NCBI GenBank assembly: GCA_023424015.1
Contig: JAFAEM010000024.1
Coordinates: forward strand, 1-22,943
Length of the DNA stretch: 22,943 bases
From: Bacteroidota bacterium
GTDB lineage: Bacteria > Bacteroidota > Bacteroidia > Chitinophagales > Chitinophagaceae
Direction: 5' to 3'
Shown: piece by piece, positions 14,533 to 22,112 of the stretch
Numbering within the stretch: position 1 is the first letter of the stretch
Layout: each line of letters begins with the position of its first letter
Translations under genes and position numbers: made by a program
Notes under the pieces: model-generated
Databases searched by the model: none
What the model was told of the DNA's origin: nothing
Seen by the model: the letters and a program-made list of their open reading frames with translations, nothing else

Positions 14533-15786
14533 TCAGGCCTTGTATTTTCTCATGATCACACAAGCGTTGTGACCACCAAATCCAAAGGTATTGCTCAGTG
14601 CCGCATTGACGGTACGTTGCTGAGCTTTATTGAAGGTGAAATTCAATTTGGGATCAAGGTCAGGATCATCGGTAAAATGATTGATCGTGGGCGGTACAAT
14701 ATCATGTGCCACAGCTTTGATACAGGCAATGGCTTCTATCACACCAGCCGCACCCAGGCAATGACCGGTCATGCTTTTTGTAGCACTGATATTCAAATTA
14801 TAAGCATGTTCCCCGAAAACGTCGAGAATAGCTTTTGTCTCAGCAATATCACCCAGCGGCGTGGAAGTACCATGGGTATTGATATAGTCAATGTCGGCCG
14901 GTTGGAGACCAGCGTCTGCCAGGGCCGCCAGCATCACGTTTTTAGCGCCCAGACCTTCGGGATGGGGCGCGGTAATATGATGCGCATCGGCTGAGGCACC
15001 ACCGCCAACCACTTCGCAAATAATATTAGCACCGCGGGCTTTGGCATGCTCCAGTTCTTCGAGTACGACCACGCCGGCAGCCTCACCCATCACAAACCCG
15101 TCCCTGTCTTTATCGTAGGGGCGACTGGCTGTTTTGGGATCATCATTACGTTCGCTCATGGCTTTCATGGCATTGAAACCACCTACGCCGGCTTCGCTGA
15201 TCACCGCCTCACTGCCGCCAGTAAGAATGATGTCGGCCTTACCAAGCCGAAGCAACATCACCGCGTCGAGCATGGCATTGGTACTACTGGCGCAGGCGCT
15301 AACCACCGCATAGTTGGGACCCCTGAGATTGTGCCGCATGCTGATCTGGCCAGCTGCGATGTCAAGGATCATTTTGGGTATGAAGAATGGATTGAATCGT
15401 GGCGTTCCATCACCCCTGGCAAATTCGGTCACTTCGTTTTGAAAGGTGATAAGTCCCCCGATCCCGCTGCCGAAAACCACACCGATACGGTCGGGATCGA
15501 TATTTTCTTTATTTAAACCGGCATCTTTCATGGCCTGGTCGCTGGCCACCAGCGCCAGTTGTGTGAAGCGGTCGATCTTCCTGGCTTCTTTTTTATCAAG
15601 AAACTGGAAGGGGTCAAAGTTTTTTACTTCACAGGCAAATTTTGTTCTGAACTTACTGGCATCAAACAGAGTGATCATGTCAGCGCCGGAGACACCGTTG
15701 ACAAGGCCGTTCCAGTAATCTTCAATCGTATTGCCCAAAGGTGTGAGGGCACCCATTCCTGTAACAACAACTCTTTTTAATTCCAT
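14533..15786 (-). CDS. fabF: 3-oxoacyl-ACP synthase II (KAS II)
   Basis: Condenses malonyl-ACP with acyl-ACP in fatty-acid elongation in the cytoplasm. The 417-aa length is typical. The Cys-His-His triad is C165 in VVSACASS, H305 in NTHGTSTPLGD and H342 in KSMTGHCLGAAG. The N-terminal VVVTGMGALTPLG is the family start, so ATG 15786 is well supported. It lies downstream of acpP across a 164-nt spacer with a strong secondary structure and upstream of rnc. The neighbouring ACP is its substrate carrier. Confidence 0.97.
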   Translation of the reverse strand: MELKRVVVTGMGALTPLGNTIEDYWNGLVNGVSGADMITLFDASKFRTKFACEVKNFDPFQFLDKKEARKIDRFTQLALVASDQAMKDAGLNKENIDPDRIGVVFGSGIGGLITFQNEVTEFARGDGTPRFNPFFIPKMILDIAAGQISMRHNLRGPNYAVVSACASSTNAMLDAVMLLRLGKADIILTGGSEAVISEAGVGGFNAMKAMSERNDDPKTASRPYDKDRDGFVMGEAAGVVVLEELEHAKARGANIICEVVGGGASADAHHITAPHPEGLGAKNVMLAALADAGLQPADIDYINTHGTSTPLGDIAETKAILDVFGEHAYNLNISATKSMTGHCLGAAGVIEAIACIKAVAHDIVPPTINHFTDDPDLDPKLNFTFNKAQQRTVNAALSNTFGFGGHNACVIMRKYKA

Positions 15787-15817
15787 ATAATTTGCTCAGC
15801 TTTTATATGCCCAGATT

Positions 15818-15878
15818 AAAACCGCCTTCGATCCGGTACTTCGACGGTCAAAGTAGATCGGAACAGAAGGCGGGTTTT
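15818..15878 (-). promoter_or_regulatory. Structured spacer between acpP and fabF, possible partial terminator
   Basis: Three nested stems are visible: AAAACCGCCTTC (15818-15829) with GAAGGCGGGTTTT (15866-15878, one bulge), then GATC with GATC, then TACTT with AAGTA around the apex. The outer stem is flanked by A-runs and T-runs, so it resembles a bidirectional terminator. On the minus strand the T-run is short (TTTT), suggesting partial read-through. That would fit a need for far more ACP than FabF, but this is inference. A second small hairpin, TGTCTGC-CGCAA-GCAGGCA (15890-15908), lies on the acpP side. Confidence 0.5.
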
Positions 15879-15950
15879 GTTTTATTCCCTGTCTGCCGCA
15901 AGCAGGCATTACATCATTTGTTTCGCGAACGATCCAAATATTCCAGGTAA

Positions 15951-16187
15951 TTATTTTGCATGTTCTTCCAGGTAAGCAACCGCCTGACCAACAGTAGTGA
16001 TGGTTTCAGCTTGCTCATCAGGAATGGAGATGTTGAATTCCTTTTCGAATTCCATGATCAATTCTACGGTGTCTAATGAATCGGCACCCAGATCATTGGT
16101 GAAGGACGCTTCATTTGTTACTTCTGCTTCGTCAACACCCAGTTTGTCGATGATGATCTTTTTTACTCTTGATGCAATGTCTGACAT
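15951..16187 (-). CDS. acpP: Acyl carrier protein
   Basis: Small acidic carrier of acyl chains in fatty-acid synthesis, modified with 4'-phosphopantetheine on serine. The 78-aa protein has the classic DLGADSLDTVELIMEFEKEF segment with the attachment serine at 37. It has the helix I, long loop and helix II pattern of bacterial AcpP. ATG 16187 is the only sensible start. It is first in acpP-fabF-rnc, with an exact TAnnTTTG box 28 nt upstream and an 8-bp inverted repeat further up. Confidence 0.98.
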   Translation of the reverse strand: MSDIASRVKKIIIDKLGVDEAEVTNEASFTNDLGADSLDTVELIMEFEKEFNISIPDEQAETITTVGQAVAYLEEHAK

Positions 16188-16214
16188 GTCGTAATAGTTT
16201 AGTTATTATGGGTG

Positions 16215-16222
16215 CAAAAATA
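16215..16222 (-). promoter_or_regulatory. Candidate -7 box (TATTTTTG) for acpP
   Basis: An exact TAnnTTTG match on the minus strand, 27 nt before the start codon. A -33 element would fall at about 16243-16250, which is one arm of the inverted repeat at 16243-16274. Confidence 0.5.
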
Positions 16223-16242
16223 TACTTTTTGACTAAACCAGC

Positions 16243-16274
16243 GTACGAAACGCCATTTTTTCCGCTTTTCGTAC
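16243..16274. promoter_or_regulatory. Candidate operator: GTACGAAA / TTTCGTAC inverted repeat
   Basis: Perfect 8-bp arms GTACGAAA (16243-16250) and TTTCGTAC (16267-16274) are separated by 16 nt. The arm nearer acpP covers where its -33 element should lie, a normal place for a repressor site. The half-site spacing of 24 nt centre to centre is a little over two helical turns. No regulator is encoded nearby. It could also regulate the divergent GNAT gene, 125 nt away. Confidence 0.4.
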
Positions 16275-16398
16275 AATTGGCTGATAACAAGTCATTAATA
16301 GCACAAAAATAGCGATCATGGCGCTAAATAATTAAAGCTGTTCCGTTGGCTGTATTATAAGTTCTTTGTAAATTGAAAACTTCAACCACTAAAATATA

Positions 16399-16827
16399 AT
16401 GGCGCTGAAAATTATTGACCACGGCTCTACCGAGTATACACAGATGGTAAAACTAAGGGAAGCCGTGTTGCGCCGACCACTCGGTCTTAGGTTTTCACCT
16501 GACGAACTGGACAAGGAAAAAGACAATATGCTGATCGGCGCGTTTGAAGACGAAAGCATGCTGGGCTGTTGTATGCTGGTGGAAGAACAACCGGATGTGG
16601 TGCGCCTCAGGCAAATGGCCGTACTCAACGACCTGCAGGGAAAAGGTATCGGCCGGGCACTAATGAATTTTGCCGAAAACCTCGCCCGCGACCGCGGTTA
16701 CCGGATCATCCGTATGCATGCGCGGCACAACTCTGTTGGCTTCTACGAAAAAGTTGGATATAAAGTAAAAGGGGATCAGTTTATTGAGATTACGATCCCG
16801 CATTATGTGATGGAGAAGGAACTGTGA
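16399..16827 (+). CDS. GNAT family N-acetyltransferase
   Basis: Acetyl-CoA-dependent acyltransferase of the GNAT fold; substrate unknown. The 142-aa protein has motif A VRLRQMAVLNDLQGKGIGRA with the acetyl-CoA pyrophosphate loop QGKGIG at 80-85, and motif B ending HNSVGFYEKVGYK. The region between strands carries a CCMLVEE segment. Short single-domain proteins of this type resemble the ElaA/YjcF group, which is a weak assignment. The start is ATG 16399. It is a lone plus-strand gene divergent from acpP. A GGATRCT heptamer array begins 4 nt after its stop. Confidence 0.9.
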   Translation: MALKIIDHGSTEYTQMVKLREAVLRRPLGLRFSPDELDKEKDNMLIGAFEDESMLGCCMLVEEQPDVVRLRQMAVLNDLQGKGIGRALMNFAENLARDRGYRIIRMHARHNSVGFYEKVGYKVKGDQFIEITIPHYVMEKEL

Positions 16828-16830
16828 ACT

Positions 16831-16898
16831 TGATGCTGGATACTGGATGCTGGATACTGGATGCTGGATGCTGGATACTGGATACTGGATGCTGGATG
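16831..16898 (+). repeat. GGATRCT heptamer array
   Basis: About nine tandem heptamers alternate GGATGCT and GGATACT, starting 4 nt after the GNAT stop codon. It is the reverse complement of the AGYATCC array at 3316-3352. The only variable position is an A/G transition. Confidence 0.9.
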
Positions 16899-16999
16899 TC
16901 CTCTAACACGTAATGACTGATTGTACTGTTGATAGATAGATGAGCCTTGCAAACAGAAACCCCCTAATTCCTGATTACTGGGTATTAATTCCCATACCG

Positions 17000-17479
17000 C
17001 TATTTCTTCTTCGCGTGTTGATTCAGCAAATTCCTCAGATCATGCACTTCATCGGTATCGCGGCAACCACTTTTGGGTACAAGGAAAAATGAACGGCTGT
17101 CGAAGTAGAGATGAAAAAAATGTGGGCTTTCTATAAAATGGCTCAGGGCTGTCCAGGACCAGTTACGCGAGCCACGTTCATGTTGTAATGAAAATCCTTC
17201 CGCTTCGAAGCTCATGCTGAACTGGTGACGGAATGTCTCGGCGCGGCGATAGACCATCATGGGAAGAATGAACCAAAAACTGATCATGAGAATGATCCAT
17301 AATAGTGATCCGACCAGGAATGCGAGGGGCGTGATCTTTTTCATGGCATATAACACCAGTGAAGCCAGTGCAAATACATTTACCAGGATGATCATAAGGC
17401 GTATCTCGGGGCGGCTGATAAAATGATAGCGCAGCGCCTGCATCACCTGGCCTTTTTCATAACTAAAATGTATGGTCAT
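17000..17479 (-). CDS. YcxB-like membrane protein
   Basis: Function not known. The 159-aa protein has an N-terminal beta segment (MTIHFSYEKGQV), two membrane helices at about 27-46 and 50-76, and a C-terminal domain (about 88-150) with FEAEGFSLQHERGSRNWSW, then a tyrosine/phenylalanine-rich strand and FLVPKSG. That order, two helices followed by a small beta domain with a WSWTAL motif, matches the YcxB-like family (PF14317 type). The start is ATG 17479. It lies downstream of the DksA-like gene's terminator, so it is probably its own unit. It ends in HAKKK. Confidence 0.75.
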   Translation of the reverse strand: MTIHFSYEKGQVMQALRYHFISRPEIRLMIILVNVFALASLVLYAMKKITPLAFLVGSLLWIILMISFWFILPMMVYRRAETFRHQFSMSFEAEGFSLQHERGSRNWSWTALSHFIESPHFFHLYFDSRSFFLVPKSGCRDTDEVHDLRNLLNQHAKKK

Positions 17480-17520
17480 GCCCGAATTTATCGATTCGCG
17501 GATTTCTAACCTAAACAGAA

Positions 17521-17556
17521 GAAAAAAATAAAGCCTTCCGCCGGAGCAGAAGGCTC
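17521..17556 (-). terminator. Intrinsic terminator of the idi-ileS-DksA-like unit
   Basis: On the minus strand AGCCTTC, a 10-nt loop and GAAGGCT form a 7-bp stem (17532-17538 with 17549-17555), followed by TTATTTTTTTC (17521-17531). It lies 19 nt beyond the stop codon of the DksA-like gene. Confidence 0.85.
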
Positions 17557-17574
17557 AAATAATTTTAAATACGA

Positions 17575-18468
17575 TCATTTATTCATCATCTGCTTGGCTT
17601 CGATGCTCAATGTAGCATGTGGCACTGCGCGGAGACGTGCTTTGTCGATCAGCTTGCCGGTCACACGGCATACCCCATAGGTCTTATTCTCGATCCGCAT
17701 GGTTGCCTTTTCGAGGTGATCGATAAAGGTGATCTGGCGGCTGGCCATCTGGCTCAATTGCTCTCTTTCCATACTCACGCTACCATCTTCCATGGTCATA
17801 TAGCGGGCTTCGTCCATATCGCCCCCCTCATCACGACGGGTGATCAAACCCTGCAGATATGCCAGCTCTTTTTTGGCTGCGTCTAATTTCCTGTTGATAA
17901 TTTCCCTGAACTCTGCGAGCTCGGAATCGGAATACCTCATTGTCGGTCCTGTATGTTCTTGCATAGGGGTAGTGTCTAATACTGATTTTGTAAAATCGGG
18001 TTCATATTTCACTGCGCTTTTCGTCGTCGTCTTCGGTATCACGATCTTCGACGGCTTCGGCGGTTCTTTCTTGATCACGGGTTTAGCCGTAGGTTTAATG
18101 GAAACCAGCGATTGCGGATCAGGAGCACCGGATTTTTTTGGTGCGGGCTTGGGAGCTTCCTGAACAACAGGTTTGGGCTCGGGCCTGGCAACGGCAGGTT
18201 TAGTCACAGGTTTTGTCGCCACCTTTACAGCGGGCTTAACTGGCTTTTCAGCCGGTTTCCTGGCGGCGACTGGCTTTTTAGGAGCCGGTTTCGCCGGTGA
18301 TTTTTTTGCTACCGGCGCTTTCGCCGCCTTTTTTGGCGCTGGCTTCGCTTTTGCGGGCTTGGCAGCAGGCTTTTTAGCTGCTGGTTTTGCTGCCTTCGCA
18401 GGCTTTGATGCTTTTTTAGCAACTGGCTTCGACGATTTTTTGGGAGCCGGTTTTTTCTTAATAGCCAT
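17575..18468 (-). CDS. TraR/DksA-family protein with long Lys/Ala/Pro-rich N-terminal tail
   Basis: The 297-aa protein has two parts. Residues 1 to about 150 are low-complexity Lys/Ala/Pro, resembling histone H1-like bacterial tails, and likely bind nucleic acid. Residues about 180-297 match the DksA/TraR fold: a coiled-coil region (EFREIINRKLDAAKKELAYL), an acidic turn (GGDMDEARY), a second helix, and the finger region YGVCRVTGKLIDKARLRAVP. Against E. coli DksA the four zinc cysteines correspond to C267, T270, S288 and A291, so only one remains and zinc binding is unlikely. This degenerate finger is usual in Bacteroidota members. DksA modulates RNA polymerase with ppGpp; whether this one does is inference. 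It begins 5 nt after the ileS stop and ends at a strong terminator. Confidence 0.88.
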   Translation of the reverse strand: MAIKKKPAPKKSSKPVAKKASKPAKAAKPAAKKPAAKPAKAKPAPKKAAKAPVAKKSPAKPAPKKPVAARKPAEKPVKPAVKVATKPVTKPAVARPEPKPVVQEAPKPAPKKSGAPDPQSLVSIKPTAKPVIKKEPPKPSKIVIPKTTTKSAVKYEPDFTKSVLDTTPMQEHTGPTMRYSDSELAEFREIINRKLDAAKKELAYLQGLITRRDEGGDMDEARYMTMEDGSVSMEREQLSQMASRQITFIDHLEKATMRIENKTYGVCRVTGKLIDKARLRAVPHATLSIEAKQMMNK

Positions 18469-18473
18469 AAAAC

Positions 18474-21400
18474 TTAGCCTTTTTTTGAAACAATCACATT
18501 TAACGGTACGTCATTTAGTTCTATAGTCGTACCACCTTGAATTTCAGCCACTATTTCCAGCTTATCGGCCAGAATTTCGGCGCAAATATAGGTATTATAC
18601 ATTGCCAATGAATCTTTCAACCCATTTGGTGCAGCTACTATAACATTTATCCGATCTGTAAGTTCAAACCCGCTGTCCTTGCGGATCTTCTGGATCCTGT
18701 TGATGAACTCGCGGGCATTTCCTTCTGCTTCCAGCTGGGGTGTAATCGTTACGTCCAAAGCCACGGTCAACGCTCCATTTCCGGCCACGGTCCAACCCGG
18801 AATATCCTCGCTGCTTATTTCTACTTCGGCTATCTGTAATATTACGGGTTCGTCATCAATTGACAAATTATATTGTCCCTCTTTTTCCAACTTTGAAATA
18901 TCGTCCTGGCTAAATTGCGCGAGCGCAGCACTCACTGCTTTCATTTTTGGTCCCAGCTTCTTACCCAGCGCCACAAAATTGGGCTTGATCTTTTTGCGGA
19001 TAAATGTATTGCTCGGATCCAGGTATTCAATTTCCTTTACGTTCACTTCGGCCCTGACGAGTTCTTCAACCATTTCCAGCTGCTGTTTCATGTTTGCATC
19101 AAGCACCGGTATCAACACTTTTTGCAGGGGCTGACGCACCTTGATATTTACTTTCTTTCTTAATGAAAGAACCAGCGAAGAAACATCCTGGGCCAGTTTC
19201 ATCCTTTCCTCCAGTGCAGTGTCGATGGATGCAACGCCAGCAAGAGAAGCTTCCTTAGCTCCCAACGGGGGGATCTGAGAATCCTCAATTGAAGGATATC
19301 CAACATGATGAACCGATTCGGTACTGAATCTTTTTGTAACAGCATTCAGGTTTTGGAAAATATAATCGCTGAAGAACGGTGAAATAGGCGCGATCAACCG
19401 CGTGATGGTTTCAAGACATTCATAAAGGGTTTGATAGGCGCAGATCTTGTCCTGCTCATATTCGCCCTTCCAAAACCGGCGACGGCAAAGCCTTACATAC
19501 CAGTTGCTGAGCTGATCATCTACAAAATCTTCGATCAGGCGACCGGCCTGCGTTGGCTCATAATCGTCCATGTGCTCATTTACCTTTTTCACCAGCGTAC
19601 TCAGGCTCGAAAGGATCCAGCGGTCGATCTCCGGCCGATCTGCAACAGGAATATATGTTTCTTTAAATGAGAAACCATCCACATTGGCATAGAGCGCGAA
19701 GAACTGGTAGGTATTATATAAGGTACCAAAGAATTTGCGTTGTACTTCGCGAATACCTTCAATATCGAATTTCAAATTATCCCAGGGCGATGCATTGGTG
19801 ATCAGGTACCAGCGGGTGGCATCGGCACCATATGTTTCAATCGTTGCAAATGGATCCACTACATTACCCAGGCGCTTGCTCATTTTATTGCCGTTCTTGT
19901 CGAGTACCAACCCATTGCTCACAACGTTTTGGAAAGCCACAGAATCGAAGAGCAGGGAAGCGATGGCATGGAGCGTGTAGAACCAGCCACGTGTTTGGTC
20001 AACACCCTCGCAGATGAAGTCGGCGGGGAATGGAGTGGAAGCCTCCCCCAAACCCCCTCCTGGGGAGGGGGCGGCCCCCTCTAAATCTCCCCCTAAGGGG
20101 GAGACCTGGGCAAGAGCGTGATATTTCCAGAAATTTTCCGGACTGAGTGGTCCGAATTTGTTGGAACTGGTATCAGGAAGTCCCCATTGCGCATAAGGCA
20201 TAGCGCCGCTATCGAACCAGACATCGATGAGGTCGGGAACGCGCTTCATGGGTTTGCCGGACGGGCTCACCAGGATAATATCGTCGACATAAGGCTTGTG
20301 CAGATCAAGAATGCCTTCGTGTAGATAATTTTTGTTGACTTGGGCACCAAGAACCTCGTTGGCTTTGCGAATACCCTTATTCAACTCTTCGATGGAGCCA
20401 ATACAGGTCTCTTCCCCGCCATCTTCAGTTTTCCAGATCGGTAGTGGAGTTCCCCAAAACCGCGACCGGCTCAGGTTCCAGTCAACCATATTCTCCAGCC
20501 AGTTGCCAAAGCGTCCGTCGCCAGTAGATTTTGGCTTCCAGTTGATGGTCTTGTTTAATTCAACCATCCTGTCGCGCAGGGCCGTGGTTTTGATAAACCA
20601 GGCATCGAGCGGATAGTATAAAACAGGTTTATCCGTTCTCCAGCAATGCGGGTAATTGTGTTCGTATTTTTCAACTTTAAAAGCGCGGTTCTCTTTTTTC
20701 AATTTTACAGCGATGTCAACATTCACGTCAACATAATCGGGCTCGTCTTTGTAATCTTTTACATAGCGGTGGCTGAATTCACCCAGGCCATCGATAAACT
20801 TGCCCTGCCGGTCAACCATGGTAAGAATACCGATATTATATTTCTTACCCACTTTAAAGTCGTCGGCACCAAATGCAGGTGCGGTATGAACGATACCGGT
20901 ACCATCTTCAGTGGTCACAAAATCGCCAAGCAGCACACGGAATGGTTCAGCGCCTGGTGTGATCTCACGGATCACTTCCAATGAATTGGCCGGGTAAGGA
21001 AGCAGTTGCTCATATTCACAACCTTCGATATCCTTTCCTTTAAAAGTGGTGAGTATGCTATAGGGAATATTCTTGCCGTCGTTTTTGTAAGCAGAAAAAT
21101 CTGCATTTTCATTTTCGGCCTTGAAATACTTACCCAGTAGTGCTTTGGCCAGTATAACATGAACCGTGATATGCGTATAGGGATTGATGGTCTTTACCAA
21201 TACATAATCGATATCCGCACCTACAGTCAAACCCAGGTTGGAAGGCAGGGTCCAGGGTGTGGTCGTCCATGCCAGGAAGAAAATGGAAGCCCCCTCTAAA
21301 TCTCCCCCTAAGGGGGAGACTTGCGAAGACTCTGTGAATAGAAAATCGCTTTTCTCATTGCGAATCGCCTTAAACATCGCGACGGCACTGGTGTCCCTGA

Positions 21401-22013
21401 CATCTTTATAAGTGCCCGGTTGATTTAGTTCATGCGAACTCAGACCGGTACCTGCAGCAGGTGAATAAGGCTGTATGCTTACACTTTCATACAACAAACC
21501 CTTTTTATAAAGTTCGCTTAACAACCACCAAAGGGTTTCGATGTACTCATTTTTGAAAGTGATATAGGGATCGTCGAGGTCAACCCAATAGCCCATCTTG
21601 CGGGTGATATCATCCCATTTGTCTTTATAGCGCAGAACTGCTTCGCGGCATTTCTGGTTGTATTCTTCGACGGAGATCTTTTTACCGATATCTTCTTTGG
21701 TGATGCCCAGTTCTTTTTCTACTCCGAGTTCGATCGGCAGACCATGTGTATCCCAGCCACCTTTGCGTTTTACCTGGAAGCCCTTCATGGTTTTATACCG
21801 GCATACAAGGTCTTTTAGGGTGCGGGAGATCACGTGGTGGATGCCAGGCATACCGTTGGCGCTGGGAGGACCTTCATAAAATACGAAGGGCTTTGCTCCT
21901 TCCCGAAGTGCCACACTCATTTCAAAAGCCTGGTTTTCAGACCAACTGGCAAGCATATCCCTCTCGAAAGCAGGCAAATTCAACCCCGAAAATTCTTTGT
22001 ACTTAGTACTCAT
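18474..22013 (-). CDS. ileS: Isoleucyl-tRNA synthetase with in-frame repeat insertions
   Basis: Charges tRNA-Ile with isoleucine and edits valine errors. The 1179-aa chain has the HIGH-type motif GIHH at 57-60 (after PPSANGMP), the editing-domain entry AWTTTPWTLPSN near 248-259, KMSKR at 710-714, and a C-terminal anticodon-binding region. Two stretches do not look like IleRS: VSPLGGDLEGA at 232-242, and a longer one from V637 to about 658 that repeats VSPLGGDLEGA and continues APSPGGGLGEAS. Both are translations of palindromic DNA elements and appear to sit in surface loops outside catalytic motifs. A third Ala/Gly stretch (PPLGAKEASLAGVAS, about 912-926) may be similar. The frame is intact, so the protein is probably functional. 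It follows idi by 99 nt and precedes the DksA-like gene by 5 nt. Confidence 0.97.
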   Translation of the reverse strand: MSTKYKEFSGLNLPAFERDMLASWSENQAFEMSVALREGAKPFVFYEGPPSANGMPGIHHVISRTLKDLVCRYKTMKGFQVKRKGGWDTHGLPIELGVEKELGITKEDIGKKISVEEYNQKCREAVLRYKDKWDDITRKMGYWVDLDDPYITFKNEYIETLWWLLSELYKKGLLYESVSIQPYSPAAGTGLSSHELNQPGTYKDVRDTSAVAMFKAIRNEKSDFLFTESSQVSPLGGDLEGASIFFLAWTTTPWTLPSNLGLTVGADIDYVLVKTINPYTHITVHVILAKALLGKYFKAENENADFSAYKNDGKNIPYSILTTFKGKDIEGCEYEQLLPYPANSLEVIREITPGAEPFRVLLGDFVTTEDGTGIVHTAPAFGADDFKVGKKYNIGILTMVDRQGKFIDGLGEFSHRYVKDYKDEPDYVDVNVDIAVKLKKENRAFKVEKYEHNYPHCWRTDKPVLYYPLDAWFIKTTALRDRMVELNKTINWKPKSTGDGRFGNWLENMVDWNLSRSRFWGTPLPIWKTEDGGEETCIGSIEELNKGIRKANEVLGAQVNKNYLHEGILDLHKPYVDDIILVSPSGKPMKRVPDLIDVWFDSGAMPYAQWGLPDTSSNKFGPLSPENFWKYHALAQVSPLGGDLEGAAPSPGGGLGEASTPFPADFICEGVDQTRGWFYTLHAIASLLFDSVAFQNVVSNGLVLDKNGNKMSKRLGNVVDPFATIETYGADATRWYLITNASPWDNLKFDIEGIREVQRKFFGTLYNTYQFFALYANVDGFSFKETYIPVADRPEIDRWILSSLSTLVKKVNEHMDDYEPTQAGRLIEDFVDDQLSNWYVRLCRRRFWKGEYEQDKICAYQTLYECLETITRLIAPISPFFSDYIFQNLNAVTKRFSTESVHHVGYPSIEDSQIPPLGAKEASLAGVASIDTALEERMKLAQDVSSLVLSLRKKVNIKVRQPLQKVLIPVLDANMKQQLEMVEELVRAEVNVKEIEYLDPSNTFIRKKIKPNFVALGKKLGPKMKAVSAALAQFSQDDISKLEKEGQYNLSIDDEPVILQIAEVEISSEDIPGWTVAGNGALTVALDVTITPQLEAEGNAREFINRIQKIRKDSGFELTDRINVIVAAPNGLKDSLAMYNTYICAEILADKLEIVAEIQGGTTIELNDVPLNVIVSKKG
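20039..20073 (-). repeat. Palindromic element family B inside ileS
   Basis: CCCCCTCC (20053-20060), loop TGG, GGAGGGGG (20064-20071), flanked by GCCTCCCCCAAA. Translated on the minus strand it gives APSPGGGLGEA within IleRS. A relative lies in the intergenic gap at 3248-3284. Confidence 0.85.
20074..20105 (-). repeat. Palindromic element family A inside ileS, copy 2
   Basis: 32 nt identical to 21289-21320, containing TCTCCCCCT-A-AGGGGGAGA, a perfect palindrome with a single central base. It encodes VSPLGGDLEGA in the IleRS frame and directly abuts the family B element. Confidence 0.9.
21289..21320 (-). repeat. Palindromic element family A inside ileS, copy 1
   Basis: Same 32 nt as 20074-20105, in the same orientation and codon frame, encoding VSPLGGDLEGA (residues 232-242) just ahead of the conserved FFLAWTTTPW segment. 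Confidence 0.9.
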
Positions 22014-22112
22014 AGCCGATTTAAAAGGCTGCGAAGTTACGGAAATAAGAGCTTAGAGCTTGTGGGTGGAAGCATGTAAAATACGGGTTATGACCGGGTG
22101 CGATCTCTTCTC

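Noticed and set aside
18173..18526. 117-codon plus-strand Gly/Ala/Phe-rich open frame
   Set aside because: It is the antisense shadow of the Lys/Ala/Pro-rich tail of the DksA-like gene, whose low-complexity codons keep both strands open.
20039..20105. Assembly or sequencing error in ileS
   Set aside because: The insert keeps the frame, and the same 32-nt element occurs again in frame at 21289-21320 with a relative at 3248-3284, so it is a genuine repeat.
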